Positions 10,101-21,400 of a stretch of DNA of 64,000 bases are shown piece after piece. Under the pieces are notes generated by a model. The model was not told the origin of the DNA and did not search any database. It saw only the letters and a program-made list of their open reading frames with translations. Source of the DNA: Asterias amurensis (lineage: Eukaryota; Echinodermata; Asteroidea; Forcipulatida; Asteriidae); NCBI RefSeq assembly GCF_032118995.1, contig NC_092661.1:8246494-8310493 (forward strand), read 5' to 3'. Positions within the stretch are counted from its first letter, which is position 1. Each line of letters starts with the position of its first letter. A program made the position numbers and the translations under genes.

Positions 10101-12661
10101 CCGTGTTAGTTCGCACAGTAGAAGGAAAACCATGCAATTTCGAGGCAAACTTGTGTGGATCATTGTATTCTACTTTTAAAACATCTTTCCAACCATATGC
10201 ATTATATAAAAAACAGTTACAAACGCTTTTGTTTTGGCCAACTCGTCCGATCCAAGGCAACGTGTTCCTTTAACAAGAACAAAAGGGCTCAGATGTTCGG
10301 ATGAAGCCAGATATGCAAGTTTTCAAGTTAAATTGGCCAGTGAAATGTGAGCCTTCCAAGTGATAATCTGATATCGGCCTCTGTTGACTCAATTTCCTCA
10401 GGCCATGGTTAAAGTCACCTGGAAATATAATTTTTTTTCTTTCAAACATAAGAGTATATGCTTACGAACAATAAAACAATTTTTTAGTAATTGTTTGTCA
10501 CGATTTATATGTTTAAAAAATATATAAAGTTGTTTGGGGGGCTGACTCCGCCTACCCCTTTTATGACGTCAATCGAGGCAGACTTTGCCTGCAATGCGTA
10601 TAGTAAACACACGTGCAAAGTACATGTACGTCCAAGTCGTGAGTTGGTACATTTCAAAAAGTGTTTTTCTGCATTCAGCAGCAATACACCTGGTCGGCAT
10701 TGCCGGAAAAAAAACAATTTTTTTTTTTAATCGTACAAACTCACGACTTGGTCCGTACATGTACTTTGCAATTGACATCACGAACAGCGCCCTCTCGGGT
10801 CGGGGTATACTCTTAAATTTGTAAATAACATAAGAACTGATTTTTTAAAACCATAGTCAACTGTTTATTCACATTCCACTCATCAAAACACATATATTAG
10901 TGACAAAAGCTTTATTTTGAAAAAATACCACTTCCAGATGACTTTAAACATTCTTAGAAATATAAGTTTAAACATGACAAACTTATCTCCTTTGGACCAA
11001 TCAGAAAGGGTGAACTATCCCAGGTTCTTGCATTTATGAATTTATTGAAAGAATTTGGGTTTGAACAAAGAAAAACATCTATTGTATCGTGAGCTTGGGT
11101 GTTATCCCTGGCTACATGGCAGCTACACCATGTAGCAGTTGTGTGGTTTCTAACTGGTACCCCTGATCAAAGATATTGACTGATAGCGAAGAGACAGCCA
11201 ACAAAGGGATGGATACATTGTAAATGTAGCTCAGTTTGTAAAGTGCCTGTACGTTTACTGGAGGTTGTTGGTTCACCCTCCACTACAGTAAACTAGGCCT
11301 ATTTTTTGTTTAAACCCAAAATTCTTTCAAAACTACCCAGTCTATTTCCCTTGTGGTTTTTTACTTGTTGAATTTATTTACATACAATTGATCACAGCTG
11401 TTAGATATTGGTACAGTACCTTCCTCTCCTTTCCTCTTCTGACCGGCCTTGGGCTTCTGCTCCTCTGCAGTTTCCTTCTGTGTGTGGCTAGACTTGTCAC
11501 GTCCTCCACTTCTCTTTTTACTCCCCTCTGGATTTTCATTGTCATCGTCATCATCTTCATCCTCTTCACTGTCACTATCTGCCTTTGCTAGTTTTGGCTG
11601 TTCTGCTGCCAGCTGGGCAGCATACTGCTCATAGTAGGATTTGACACTCTGCTCATTTGTATTGACACCGTAGTTAGCTTGATAGGCTGCTAGAAAGTCT
11701 TCATCGACCTAAGTCATAAATAAAGAACATAAATCTTAAAGGCACTGGACACTATTGGTAATGACTCAAAATAATTGTTATCATAAAAATTTATGCAATA
11801 TGCAGCTGATCAAACTAAGGAACACTGGGGCTAACCCCTACTCTTAACGATAAGTGCACTGGGTCTGTTATGTGAATTACACAACACACAGGACTCCGCT
11901 TTACGTTCCATCCAAAAGACACAAAAATAATGTATTGCTCAAGGACACAGACCTGTGTCACGACCGGGACTCAAACCCTAACCCAGCTGATCAGAAACAC
12001 CAGAGCTTGCGTCTGGTGTTCTTATCCACTCGACCATTACTGAAATCTAAAGCCCCTTTCTGTTCACATAAGAGCAATTCAGCACGGGTCCCTTGCTAAA
12101 TTGTAGCATGGTTGTAAAATTGTACAAACGTGAAAGGACAATCATGTTTGGAGTGTCCAGGGTCCCTTGTAAAATCTTGTCCAACATTGCTACATGTACA
12201 TGCACATTTTGTTGGAGGTCCGGACCTTCGACAAAATCTTACACTCGTGGAAATATTTACCAAGGATGTGCGCTACATCATCGGGTGAAAGGAACCCTTG
12301 TTTATTAATCGACGTCCCGGGTGAAGTTGTCCATACAGCGCATGCTTAGTGGGTGATATCTTTTCCCATCAAGGTGACCAGTAATACCATTCGTCATATT
12401 ATGGAGTACAAAAAGGAAATATCCCCAAGGCTTAAAATGACTGTTCCACCCAACAATAAATCCTAATGACAAGTCTAGCCACAGGCCTGCTTCGATCCTG
12501 GCCCCTTCATAATGTACCTTTGGAAACCATGCTTGCTTCTCTGCGTCCCATTCGTACTCTGTACCATCATTGGGATCAGTGTACGTGTAACCCTGCTCTA
12601 TCTTACTCTGCTCCTCTTTCTCCAACTGGAGTTGTCTTTCAAAGTCATCTTCTTCGGCCAT
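6129..12661 (-). CDS. HTATSF1: HTATSF1 (Tat-SF1 / Cus2) homologue, 5' five coding exons; 3' end not found
   Basis: Minus strand. Coding exons: 12661-12518, 11708-11420, 9543-9341, 7360-7203 and 6225-6129. Each is bounded by AG/GT and the phases join without a break for 297 codons. Exon 1 starts at the ATG at 12661 (MAEEDDFERQ) and ends in YEWDAEKQAWFPK, the signature of Tat-SF1 N-termini. Exon 2 gives DEDFLAAYQANYGV and an acidic/Lys-rich linker. Exon 3 carries RRM1 (NTNVYVSGLPEDITPTEF, then GDGRCCYLK). Exon 4 completes RRM1 and adds a poly-Lys stretch. Exon 5 holds LDWRPEKK and VVIIKHLFHPEEFE, just before where RRM2 begins in the family. Known role: a nuclear U2 snRNP (SF3B1)-associated splicing and elongation factor. 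The donor after 6129 is GTAAGT, so more exons are expected, but none is recognisable down to position 1; they probably lie off the left edge. Very confident of the family. Confidence 0.93.
7133..7190. repeat. GA-rich simple repeat
   Basis: An AGAGAGAGAAAGAGAGAGAG tract directly downstream (in transcript sense) of HTATSF1 coding exon 4. On the transcribed minus strand it is a CT tract. Confidence 0.8.
7594..8155. mobile_element. hAT-like non-autonomous element, ~560 bp
   Basis: Left end CTGGGCGAATTATTCGAATA and right end (inverted) GTGCTGGGCGAATAGTGAAA. Inner parts are also inverted: ATATCCGGTTAATGGCGAATAG against TATTCGGATATCTGGTTAAT. Termini of the form CAG/TAG-nGCTGGGCGAA are usual for hAT MITEs; this is from memory. 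It sits in an HTATSF1 intron. Confidence 0.6.
8501..8876 (-). mobile_element. TTAA-type repeat family A, diverged
   Basis: Read on the minus strand it shows TTACTTGGTAATGAGCAACG-like and ACTTGGTGTATTCC landmarks between imperfect ends CACCTTTGGTAATTCTC and AAAGTGTCCAGCGCCTTTAA. Confidence 0.7.
8915..9312 (+). mobile_element. TTAA-type repeat family H, complete
   Basis: Begins TTAAAGGAACACATTGCCTT and ends AAGGCAATGTGTTCCTTTAA, a near-perfect inverted pair. The interior is itself largely palindromic around GAGTCAAAAATTTGACTC. Its right end is only 29 bp from the donor of HTATSF1 exon 3 (9341). Confidence 0.85.
9759..10273 (+). mobile_element. TTAA-type repeat family H with an internal insertion
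   Basis: Ends as in the 8915 copy (AAAGGAACACGTTGCCTTGG and its inverse). About 130 bp of unrelated sequence, including an AAAT microsatellite (about 10027-10050), has been added in the middle. Confidence 0.8.
10604..10770. repeat. Inverted repeat with ~40-bp arms
   Basis: CAAAGTACATGTACGTCCAA...GTGAGTTGGTAC at the left pairs with GTACAAACTCACGACTTGG...GTACATGTACTTTG at the right. Probably a small non-autonomous element; no clear target duplication. Confidence 0.6.
11820..12042 (-). mobile_element. tRNA-derived SINE, minus strand, 5' part
   Basis: The inverse of the 3862 family: ACTGGGTTC-type body, then CCGGGACTCAAACCCTAACC (B-box region) and TTCTTATCCACTCGACCATT (A-box region). In HTATSF1 intron 1, on the gene's own strand. 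Confidence 0.7.
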
Positions 12662-12896
12662 GACGCCCAATATAGAATTGACGCTGTCAAAATGGCATCT
12701 GTTTCTGTGAATTCAAAATAAGAACAGTTTTTATTTTATTACTAAAAATCATTCAGAGCTAAATACATTCTACAAGAAGACCCATGCTAGTCAAAAATAT
12801 TATTCAATAACACAAATCAAGTAGGCCTATGAAAAACAAGTATTTCTTTTTATTTCTTTGCATTCTTATTTATTATTAGCATTTCATTTATTTATG

Positions 12897-12908
12897 GGGG
12901 GGGGGGGT
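12897..12908. repeat. Poly-G tract
   Basis: An uninterrupted G run in non-coding DNA upstream of HTATSF1 coding exon 1. Similar tracts lie at about 14598, 21402, 34687, 35353, 59803 and 59995. Confidence 0.8.
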
Positions 12909-13148
12909 CTTGAGATTTGACAATTAAAATAAGTAGCTTGCAGACCTTTGTTTCCATCTTTTCTAGACCCGAAACTTCTGGCACAAATGATAAAGTTACA
13001 AAGACACCAATTTAACAAGAGATAAATATTGAGTAACTCTCTGCAGATTTTGTACTCCAACAGTGTAGTGTAGTGTTGATAGTGCATTATTTTTCTGGAT
13101 TTTTTGTTAGTAACTTAATTTACACAAAATGTTTTAAATTCCTTAATT

Positions 13149-13428
13149 AAAGACAGTGGACACTATTGGTAATTGTCAACGACCAGTTTTCTCACTTGGT
13201 GTATCCCTACAATAAAATAACAAACCTGTAAAAATTTGAGCTAAATCGGTCGTCGAAGTTGCGAGATAATAATGAAAGAAAAAACACCCTTGTGTCACAC
13301 GAAGTTGTGTGTGTTTGATGCGTGATTTCGAGACCTCAAATTCAACCTGTCCCCACCACTAGTTACCAAGTGAGGTTTTATGCTGATAATTATTTTGAGT
13401 AAATTACCAATAGTGTCCACTGCCTTTA
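13149..13428 (-). mobile_element. TTAA-type repeat family A, internally deleted
   Basis: Both ends present (AAAGACAGTGGACACTATTG and AATAGTGTCCACTGCCTTTA), but about 100 bp of the middle is missing. Confidence 0.8.
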
Positions 13429-13534
13429 TAAACTAACTGCTTTTGCCTTTGGTCATGTTGGTTGGATAACTATGTGTTGTCCCACAGAAGTGGGGCAAAC
13501 AGTAGTACATGTACTACTAGTGTGAGTGTGACTG

Positions 13535-13643
13535 GGGTCCATGGGTTTTGTACACTCTCGAGGGAAAATGGCACCCTGCCCCTCGGCTTCGCCTCGGGTG
13601 CCATTTCCCCCCTCAATCAAGTGTACAAAACGCCATGGACCCT
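13535..13643. repeat. Palindrome with CCTCGGCTTCGCCTCGG core
   Basis: GGGTCCATGGGTTTTGTACA at the left, TGTACAAAACGCCATGGACCC at the right, and inner GGGAAAATGGCACC/GGTGCCATTTCCC. The tip is CCTCGGCTTCGCCTCGG. The same tip occurs in unrelated palindromes at 37172 and 46520. Confidence 0.75.
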
Positions 13644-13781
13644 GTCACAGCATGCAACAATTGTATAAATGATACATCATGTACGATGTGGAACATCCAC
13701 GGCATGGAGGTCTATTTCTACCTCCTTGTCCACAGCTACAGTAGCTGCACACACCGCATGCACTGTCAGTATGCCATGTAC

Positions 13782-13927
13782 TAGACCCAGTGACTGGGGC
13801 GCTGTACTCCTTTTAAACAATTTTTGACTTCATCTGTCGTACTAGCTAGTACGACAGATGAAGTCAATACGACAGATGAAGTCAAAAATTGTTTAAAAGG
13901 AGTACAGCGCCCCAGTCACTGGGTCTA
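13782..13927. mobile_element. MITE with 9-bp target duplication (Mutator-like by inference)
   Basis: TIRs TAGACCCAGTGACTGGGG... extend almost to the centre (arms about 70 bp). It is flanked by GCCATGTAC at 13773-13781 and GCCATGTAC at 13928-13936, an exact 9-bp target-site duplication. It is the small relative of the large foldback at 59160-60583. Confidence 0.85.
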
Positions 13928-13969
13928 GCCATGTACTGGGTTCAATGGAGGCCTGCAGCAGTTGAACCA

Positions 13970-14242
13970 GGGGCCAATTTCATAGAGCTGCTTAGCCTTA
14001 ACTTAAGCAAAAAATTTGCTGAAGTACAAAAATAGCTTGCTTAGTTTACACGTTACTGGCCAAAATTTCATGCCATATACATGTACAATGCTTATTACTA
14101 GTATTTAGCTGTTGTTTACTTACATGTAGCATAACAATTAAGTGGATTCTGGGCCGGTAACCTGATTTTACTAAGCAATTAACTTTATGCTTAAGCAAAA
14201 TTTTGTGCTTATTTTTTTAAGCAGCTCTATGAAATTGGGCCC
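13970..14242. mobile_element. Palindromic MITE family F (GGGCCCAATTTCATAGAGC)
   Basis: Left GGGCCAATTTCATAGAGCTG and right CAGCTCTATGAAATTGGGCCC are inverted copies, with CTTAGC/GCTAAG-type subterminal motifs. Other copies are at 20800 and 35537. Confidence 0.8.
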
Positions 14243-14286
14243 GAATCATTGATGACATTATTTATTATGTTTTTTGTATGTTTACC

Positions 14287-14345
14287 TTTTTTCAGCAGCA
14301 GCCAACGCTCTTTTATCTTTACCAGCTTTGTTTACAATTTATCCA
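14287..14345 (-). other. Possible non-coding first exon of the HTATSF1 gene
   Basis: The first coding exon of HTATSF1 has a plausible splice acceptor (TTCACAG, AG near 12707-12708) 45 bp upstream of its ATG, so a 5' non-coding exon is expected further right. At 14287 a GTAAAC donor follows a stretch ending GCTGAAAAAAG, and GC-richer promoter-like DNA lies at about 14400-14520. This is inference from splice signals only; RNA reads would settle it. Confidence 0.25.
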
Positions 14346-14691
14346 AGGGGAACCATGGAACACACAGCTTCTAATGGCACATTTGTTGATATTATTTTGT
14401 AAATAATCACATTGTATGAGCTAAAAACCATAGAAATGTCTACCTACTTTGAAACTCGACCTCGTTTAGCGAGCGCAACAGAATTAGGAATGAAGGGCGA
14501 CCTCTAGTGTCCATGCCTTGCCAGGTACTCCTTTCGCTCGTCCCCAGCGCCTTCCCAAGAAGGAAGGATAACAACCGAGGACGAGTATACACAGGTTGGT
14601 GGTGTGGGGGGGGGGGGTCTCACGCTTAGCTGGTCTCTGAACTTAGCATCTCTAAAAAGACAGGTACCTGCCATGCTACTTTTCTTCACCT

Positions 14692-14707
14692 TTTATTTTA
14701 CTTTATT
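14692..14707 (-). terminator. Candidate polyadenylation signals for the SLC7 gene
   Basis: Two AATAAA hexamers on the minus strand (14692-14697 and 14702-14707) are the first I find downstream of the stop at 15463. They imply a 3' UTR of about 760 bp that contains a TTAA-type repeat (14975-15362). Support is positional only. Confidence 0.3.
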
Positions 14708-14974
14708 GATTTAAAAAATTATCATCGTAGGATGTAAACTATGAAGTCTATATGATGTTTTACATCAACTCTGTAATCAATAATTCCCGAAAAATATCAA
14801 CTATGATAGCCGATATGTTTTGGTGATATCAACTAATTTCCGGTTAATATTTAAAACATATCTTGTTTAAAATGTTGTCTTGGAAACCTCTACGCCTCCC
14901 CTTTCCCACTACTCCTGATTTAAAGTATATAAAAGTTAAATTTACTCAATGTATAACAATAACAAAAGCATAAC

Positions 14975-15362
14975 AACATTGGACGCTATTGGTAATAATT
15001 GTCAAAGAACAGTCTTCTCACTTGGTGTATCTCAACATAATTATATACGAAATAACAAACCTGTGAAAATTTGGGCTCAATTGGCCGTCGAAGTTGCGAG
15101 ATAATACTGAAAGAAAAAACACCCTTGTCACACGAAGTTGCGTACTTTTTGGATGGTTGATTTCGAAACCTCAAAATAGTTCTAAATCTTAAGTCTCGAA
15201 ATCAAATTCGTGAAAAATAACTCAAAAACTACGTTACTTCACAGGGAGCCGTTTCTCACATTGTTTTATATTATCAACCTCTCCCCATTACTTGCCACCA
15301 AGTAAAGTTTTATGTTCATATTATTCATTTTGAGTAATGACCAATAGTGTCCACTGCCTTCA
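14975..15362 (-). mobile_element. TTAA-type repeat family A
   Basis: Full-length minus-strand copy with the landmarks TCTTCTCACTTGGTGTATC and CAATAGTGTCCACTGCCTT. It lies in the inferred 3' UTR of the SLC7 gene. Confidence 0.8.
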
Positions 15363-15462
15363 AAGATTTTTTTTTTACAACTCTACTACGATAATGAAAA
15401 TAATAGCCGATAACTCCATTGATTACTTTGGAACCTGAGCTCGATTTCACAACGAAGTAAGA

Positions 15463-18400
15463 TTAAGACCCAATATTTTTGCTTAGAAAGATGCACAAGC
15501 TCCCTGGCCAGACAGAATTCATATTCGTCCGGGTCGATGGAGGGCTGACCCATTTCTGGGGTATGACCTGCAGATGTGTCAACATTATCAAGAAATGGGT
15601 ACAATTTACGCATAATCAGTGATCATTTTGTTTGACCTAATTATTATTTTCGGGTTACCTTGACCCAAGGATTATTTTTTGTTCAAATGTTTTCCGCGAC
15701 CCGCCGTTGCATCAAAATAACTCGAATTCAAATTTGTTAATCTGTTTCATCCGCTGTGTAAACTGATGGACTTACGAGGAATAACTTCTGGCAGATCAGG
15801 GTAAATCCATCTGTGAAAGAAAAGGAAAAATAATGATCTTGTTGAAGGCAGTGGACACTATTGGTAATTACTCGTTAGCATATAACCTTACTTGGTAACG
15901 AGTTATGAGGAGAGGTTGATGGAATAAAACATTGTGAGAAACGGCTCCCTCTGAAGTGACGTAGTTTTTGAAAAAGAAGTAATTTTCCATGAATTCGATT
16001 TCGAGACCTCAGATTTAGAATTTGAGGTCTCGAAATCAAGCATCGGAAAGAACTTAACTTCATGTGACAAGGGTGTTTTTCCTTTCATTATTTTCTCGCA
16101 ACTTCGACAACCAATTTGAGCTCAAATTTTCACAGGTTTGTTATTTTGTGCATAATTATGTTGAGATACACCAAGAGAGAAGACTGGTCTTTGACAATTA
16201 TTACCAATAGTGTCCACTGCCTTTAAGTTTGCTCGCGTTCTTAACATTCAGAAGTTAGTGTGCCGACATTTTGGGATTAAGGAACACGATGTCTTGGATC
16301 GGTCGAGTTGGTCTTTGAAAAGCGTTTGAAACCGTTTGTTATATATGCACAAGGTCATATAGATAATTTAAAAGTAGAATATGATAATCCACACAAACAT
16401 GCCTCGAAATTGCACGCGGTTTTCCTTTTACGTCGCGAAGAAACACGGTCGACCATTTTGTGGAGTCAAATATGTTTCTAACCATATGCATTCCATAACA
16501 AACGGTTTCAATTGAAGCGCTTTTCAAAGACAAACGGCAACGTGTTATTTTAAGAGCATCACAATGGTCTCTCTTGAAAATGCGAGCGTCAATTGAAACA
16601 TGTTCCCCGCCCAAATGCAGAAGAGATGAACACTTACCCATAAAGGGGAGTTGTCGTTTGCCCCGGACGAACACAAAGTATACAATAAGTCCTAATACTA
16701 GTAACACGATGGCGTAGAGATACTCAAGGGTAGGCTGGAAGATGAGGGGAACCAACACCAAGAACAACGCACTCATCGTGGCTAAGATGGGTACCAGTAT
16801 GTTCACCTGTAAATAGAATGTTGTGATACTGTTCTGTTTTTACACAAAAAATCCTTGTTTGTGTTGGGGGTAAGATCGTCATTGCATTTTGGTTATCATT
16901 TTTGTATTCTAATTGTTTACTATTCATTAATTAATTAATCTATTTATTTAAAGGCACTGGACGCTAAGGATACGAGGATGCATTACTACGCGCACAAATA
17001 AATATCCGAAACCTGTCTCGTAAAAGTGCACCACACGTACAGCGCTCAAGGACTTCGGAAAACGGATTGAGTTTCCTACTTTATTACACCTTTTTACCAA
17101 AACGGCACTTATGATTGGGAATAAAAGTGTAGCGACGAGTCCTGATAATCGGCCGTTTAAAACCTTGCAGGGTCGCGGGCCTTTCTTGCACGGCCACGAC
17201 CCTGCCGGTTTTAAACGGCCGATTAAGAACTCGTCGCTACACTTTTATTCCCTTGTTGATAGCCAGAGTAGTAATGTCTTGCCTTGAACGCTCGAGGTTT
17301 GTCCGGGAGCTTCCAGCGCAAAACTATCAGTGCAACGAAAGTGGCTGCTTGGAAAATATTCTTGACAAATCCGGAGTATCTGATGATAGAATCGAAGTCT
17401 CCAAATGAGATAAGGATTATCCCAATTGTTCCCTGTGGCAGGAATAAGAATGTATTAATATTGAGGATATACGACCATGTCCGATATTGTGGCTATGGCT
17501 ACGGCTATGACTGCAAGCCATGTCAAAGTGCGTAGCAACAGCCGTGGTTGCAGCTGCCGAATCGGCACAGCTTGACGTCACAATACTTAAGACAAAGAAT
17601 AGTGCTCTGCGTGGGCTCGATATAAAACTGAGCACTTACGAAATTTGAAAATGACGAAATAATCTTTCAAATTTGATGTCTAAATACATGTCAATATACA
17701 TTCAAATGATAAGTTTGAAAACCAGCTTGTGTAATGGCTTATCTAGCTGTAACTGTTCTCTGTCTGATTTTCCTTTACTGTGTGAGGATCGTTACAAATA
17801 GTCTATGTTATTAATTTATTATTAAAAACTCCCGGGTCAAAATTGACCCGAGTTCTGGGTCACAGGGAGGCCTCACCATTACCAAATTACACTGACCAGG
17901 AAACTGAAGACGAAAAAAAAGAAGATTTCTGCTCGGTTTCTGCGTCAGTCTGATCCATTTCTTGGTTATTTTGAACTGGATTAAAGGAACATTTATAGAT
18001 ATTAATTCACCGATGAATATTTTGCCAAAGGCTCTTTTGAAAATGTTGTCCTACCTGCAATACAATCGCCGGAAGTGGGGTCAACCTCGTCACGGTGACC
18101 ATTGACATGACCTTGATCATGTGACCTTCTCTTCCGGCAGCAAATGTGATTCTGAATTAAATCAATTTAAGTTGTCAAAGAAGAAAATAGGTAAATACAA
18201 TGAATATGCAACCATACCCATTGAGCAAGTTCGAGTGCACACAATAGCCATAGAAGAAACCATGGTCTTGAGGCTGGCTTTTAACAGTCAACCAATGGCC
18301 GACAAGCCTGGGTTCAAGTCAAAATAGACAACTTTTAGCTACGCGCCCGAACTTGCTCATGCTGGATAAACTGGACTACAGCAATCCAAACCAGAACAAA

Positions 18401-21400
18401 CTGGAGTAAACTGGAACTAACCTTGGGTTGGCCAACAGACTACCAATGCAATTGCCTGAAGTGGATATACAAACGCCGAGTGGAATCAGCCATGCCATCG
18501 GGCCCAACGTACGTTCGGCAACTGTCTGAAATAGGCAGCAAATTTTATCTGTCAACAGCAAAGTTTCGTTCCTTTTTTTTAGTAAGAATTATAATATTCC
18601 AGGTTCAACTTAGTTGATTGACATCTTTATGTTTTTATTTCTACATTATGATTAGGTCTAAACACACCTGCCGAAGATTTCAGGCACGTATCAGGATGTT
18701 TGGGCGTGAAATAAGTATTTCTGTTTCTTCTCAACCATAAACTCTTTGTTGAGATGTAGAACAAAGTCTACAAAGAACAAGGACTTCTCACTTGGTGTAT
18801 ATCCCAACACATAACAAGCTTGGACAATTTGGGAGATATTTGATTAACAACGAAAAGTTCTTTGCTTACAACTGCCACGGCACTGGACGCTAGAAGCTCT
18901 GTTGGGGAGAGGACGGCCAAGTAAGCGATGTTGGTAAGAAGATATATGACGGTGACTGAAGGTACAGCAATGCATATAGCCAGGGGAATATTTCTGTAAA
19001 AAAAATTACAAATAAGAACGTAATTACCTGTTCATAGCTGGGATTTGTCCAGCCAAAGTTACACATGCTGCTAAAGTGGACATGACTGTTTTTGACTGTA
19101 CTCATTCGGGACAGGCTCAACTTTTTGTGTACATCTCGAATGTAGATCAAAGGAAATGTGGTTAACATTTTCGGATCAGAGTTGACCCGGATCAGAGTCC
19201 CAAGAAGCCTGACCCAAAGGCTGACCTGGAATCCGTGTCAAAAAGAAAACAGAAATGGGTCAAACTTACATATAATTCGAGTATAAAAAACAGTTTTTTT
19301 TAAGAGTCTTCTTAATAATTTTGAATGTGCATAAAATCCCCGACAAAATCTCTTTTTTTTCCTTCTCAAACTTGATCGCCTGATATTAAACGTTCACAAA
19401 CCAATGATGTCATTAGATTAAAAATACCAACCGTTGTGGGTTCTTTGCCTCTTCCGTCACGGTATTAAGAATTTCCCTGCCGTACAGAAAAGTGGGAGAA
19501 AAGGGCTGGTTTTAAACGGGTTTGCCCGGGTTGAAAAACTCTACACTAATAATGAAAAAAGGAAGATACGTTGATGAGAAAATCCAATGATGTACAAAAC
19601 ATTACAAAAGAAGAGTCCTGATGAATAACACAGAAGTCAATAAAATCTTCAAGCATCGTAACAATCAGGCAGCGAGCGGCAGAGAAGGGAAACTATTAAG
19701 GAGAGTTGTGGGGGCGGGAGTGGTGCCAGCGCCTTGACGAAAGACTACTCACCAACCAGCATAGGCCCAGAGACCATTGTAGAGCGCAAAGCTGTAGCTT
19801 CCAATATCAGTTGAAGTGCCCTCGAAAGCCACACTCGGGTTCAGGTTAGTCGCACCTAGTCCTGGATGTAACATAAAAGTGACAATGTAGTCTTAGTCCA
19901 AGACGTCACTGTCTCGTAGCGTAACGTAACGTAATGTAACGTAACGTAACGTAACGTGACGTGACGTGACGTAACGTAACGTAACGTAACCCGACAGAGT
20001 GCGCGCTTTTCGTCTTGAAGTCATTTCCGATCGGTTGACGACTGTAATCGAACCAATAATAGACTTACGCAAAGCTAGCGGGCGATTAGGCCCGCGGTAT
20101 AAAAGCGAGGTTGAGAAAAGTGGTTGAAAAGTGGTACCACCCGAATATTACATAATGTTTTGATCTAAATTTATTACAAATGCAAGTATTTTGCTCAAAC
20201 CATTTAACTTTTGCCTTTTGCCTTTGACCTTGTTGTTGTCACCTACCTTTGCATAATTGGACGAGCCCGGCGACTATGATGATGACGAGTGCCATGACCT
20301 TTCCACTTGAGAAGAATATTGGCAAGCCACTGGCGATCTTGACACTCATGCAGTTAATAAACACAATCAGCACTAAACAATGCAATGTTATTATTAAAAA
20401 GGGATTGCAAATAATATGGTTGGTTTAGCTAGAAGTTTTGGCATAGCATTTGGTAATGTATGAAGCCTGAGAATCAAGTCCACGGTGGGAAAACAATCTT
20501 GGCCCGATTTCTCAAAGCACTATGAGATTCATCTAATGAGATGAATGTCATGAATTTACCATAGTGAGTTGTATTGTGACACTTTGTTTAACAACTAAAG
20601 GTAACAAAACAGTTGCTGGCAGTGTGAGAACTTTTTGTTATCCACCATATACATAAACTGACAAAACGTAGAAGTAGAGATCGATCGGCCATCTGGGTCA
20701 CGGAAAAAAAAAGTGAAAAATAATTTATTGGACATGATATAGATTAAAAAAGGTTATTAATAAAACGCTGTACCAGTGCAGAGGTAAGCGTTTCTCAACA
20801 GGGCCCAATTGCATAGAGCTGCTTGGCACAAAATAAGGTAAGCAAAACACAGTTATGCTTACCATACTGGGGTTAGCAGCCAAAACACAATGTCACATGA
20901 ACAATTTGTGACTGGTGTCCCGCTCATTGTCGCTAAGCATTGATATTTTAAGCAGTTTGTGCTTATGATATTGGGCCCTGGTCAGCAATAATTATTATAC
21001 GTACTGATTGTCACAATGGCAAATAACTGCACGGCTGCCATGGGTGGTGCGCAGTCCCCAGGGATGATGTAATCAATGACGTAGGTCGAGAGAGTTAACG
21101 TCGAGAGAGCGATTCCGCATGGTTTTATGATCACCGCAAAGGCCCACACCACCATGAACCCAGCCAAATCACCAAAGGCCATTAGAACATAGGTGTAGTT
21201 CCCCCCGGATTTGGGGACGAGTGTGCCGAGCTCGGCAAAACAAAGTGCACCTAAAATGTCAAGGTAAAAAAATACAACTAACGACCGTGTCCCATCAGGA
21301 AATTCTGTCCGCCGGAGATTAACTGTCCCCCTTATGGGAAGTAAACGTGGGCTGTAGGAGTATGATTTAAAAAAGGGCGCTATCAGAAGACGTTTGTACG

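Noticed and set aside
15386..15613. 75-codon frame ([14 protein letters not shown]) as the SLC7 C-terminus
   Set aside because: Attractive acidic sequence, but it is out of phase with exon 11; the phase-correct frame gives [15 protein letters not shown] to the stop at 15463.
17826..17870. GGGTCAAAATTGACCC palindromes (also near 34112) as regulatory sites
   Set aside because: Short and few; they may be ends of an unclassified repeat, and nothing ties them to a gene.
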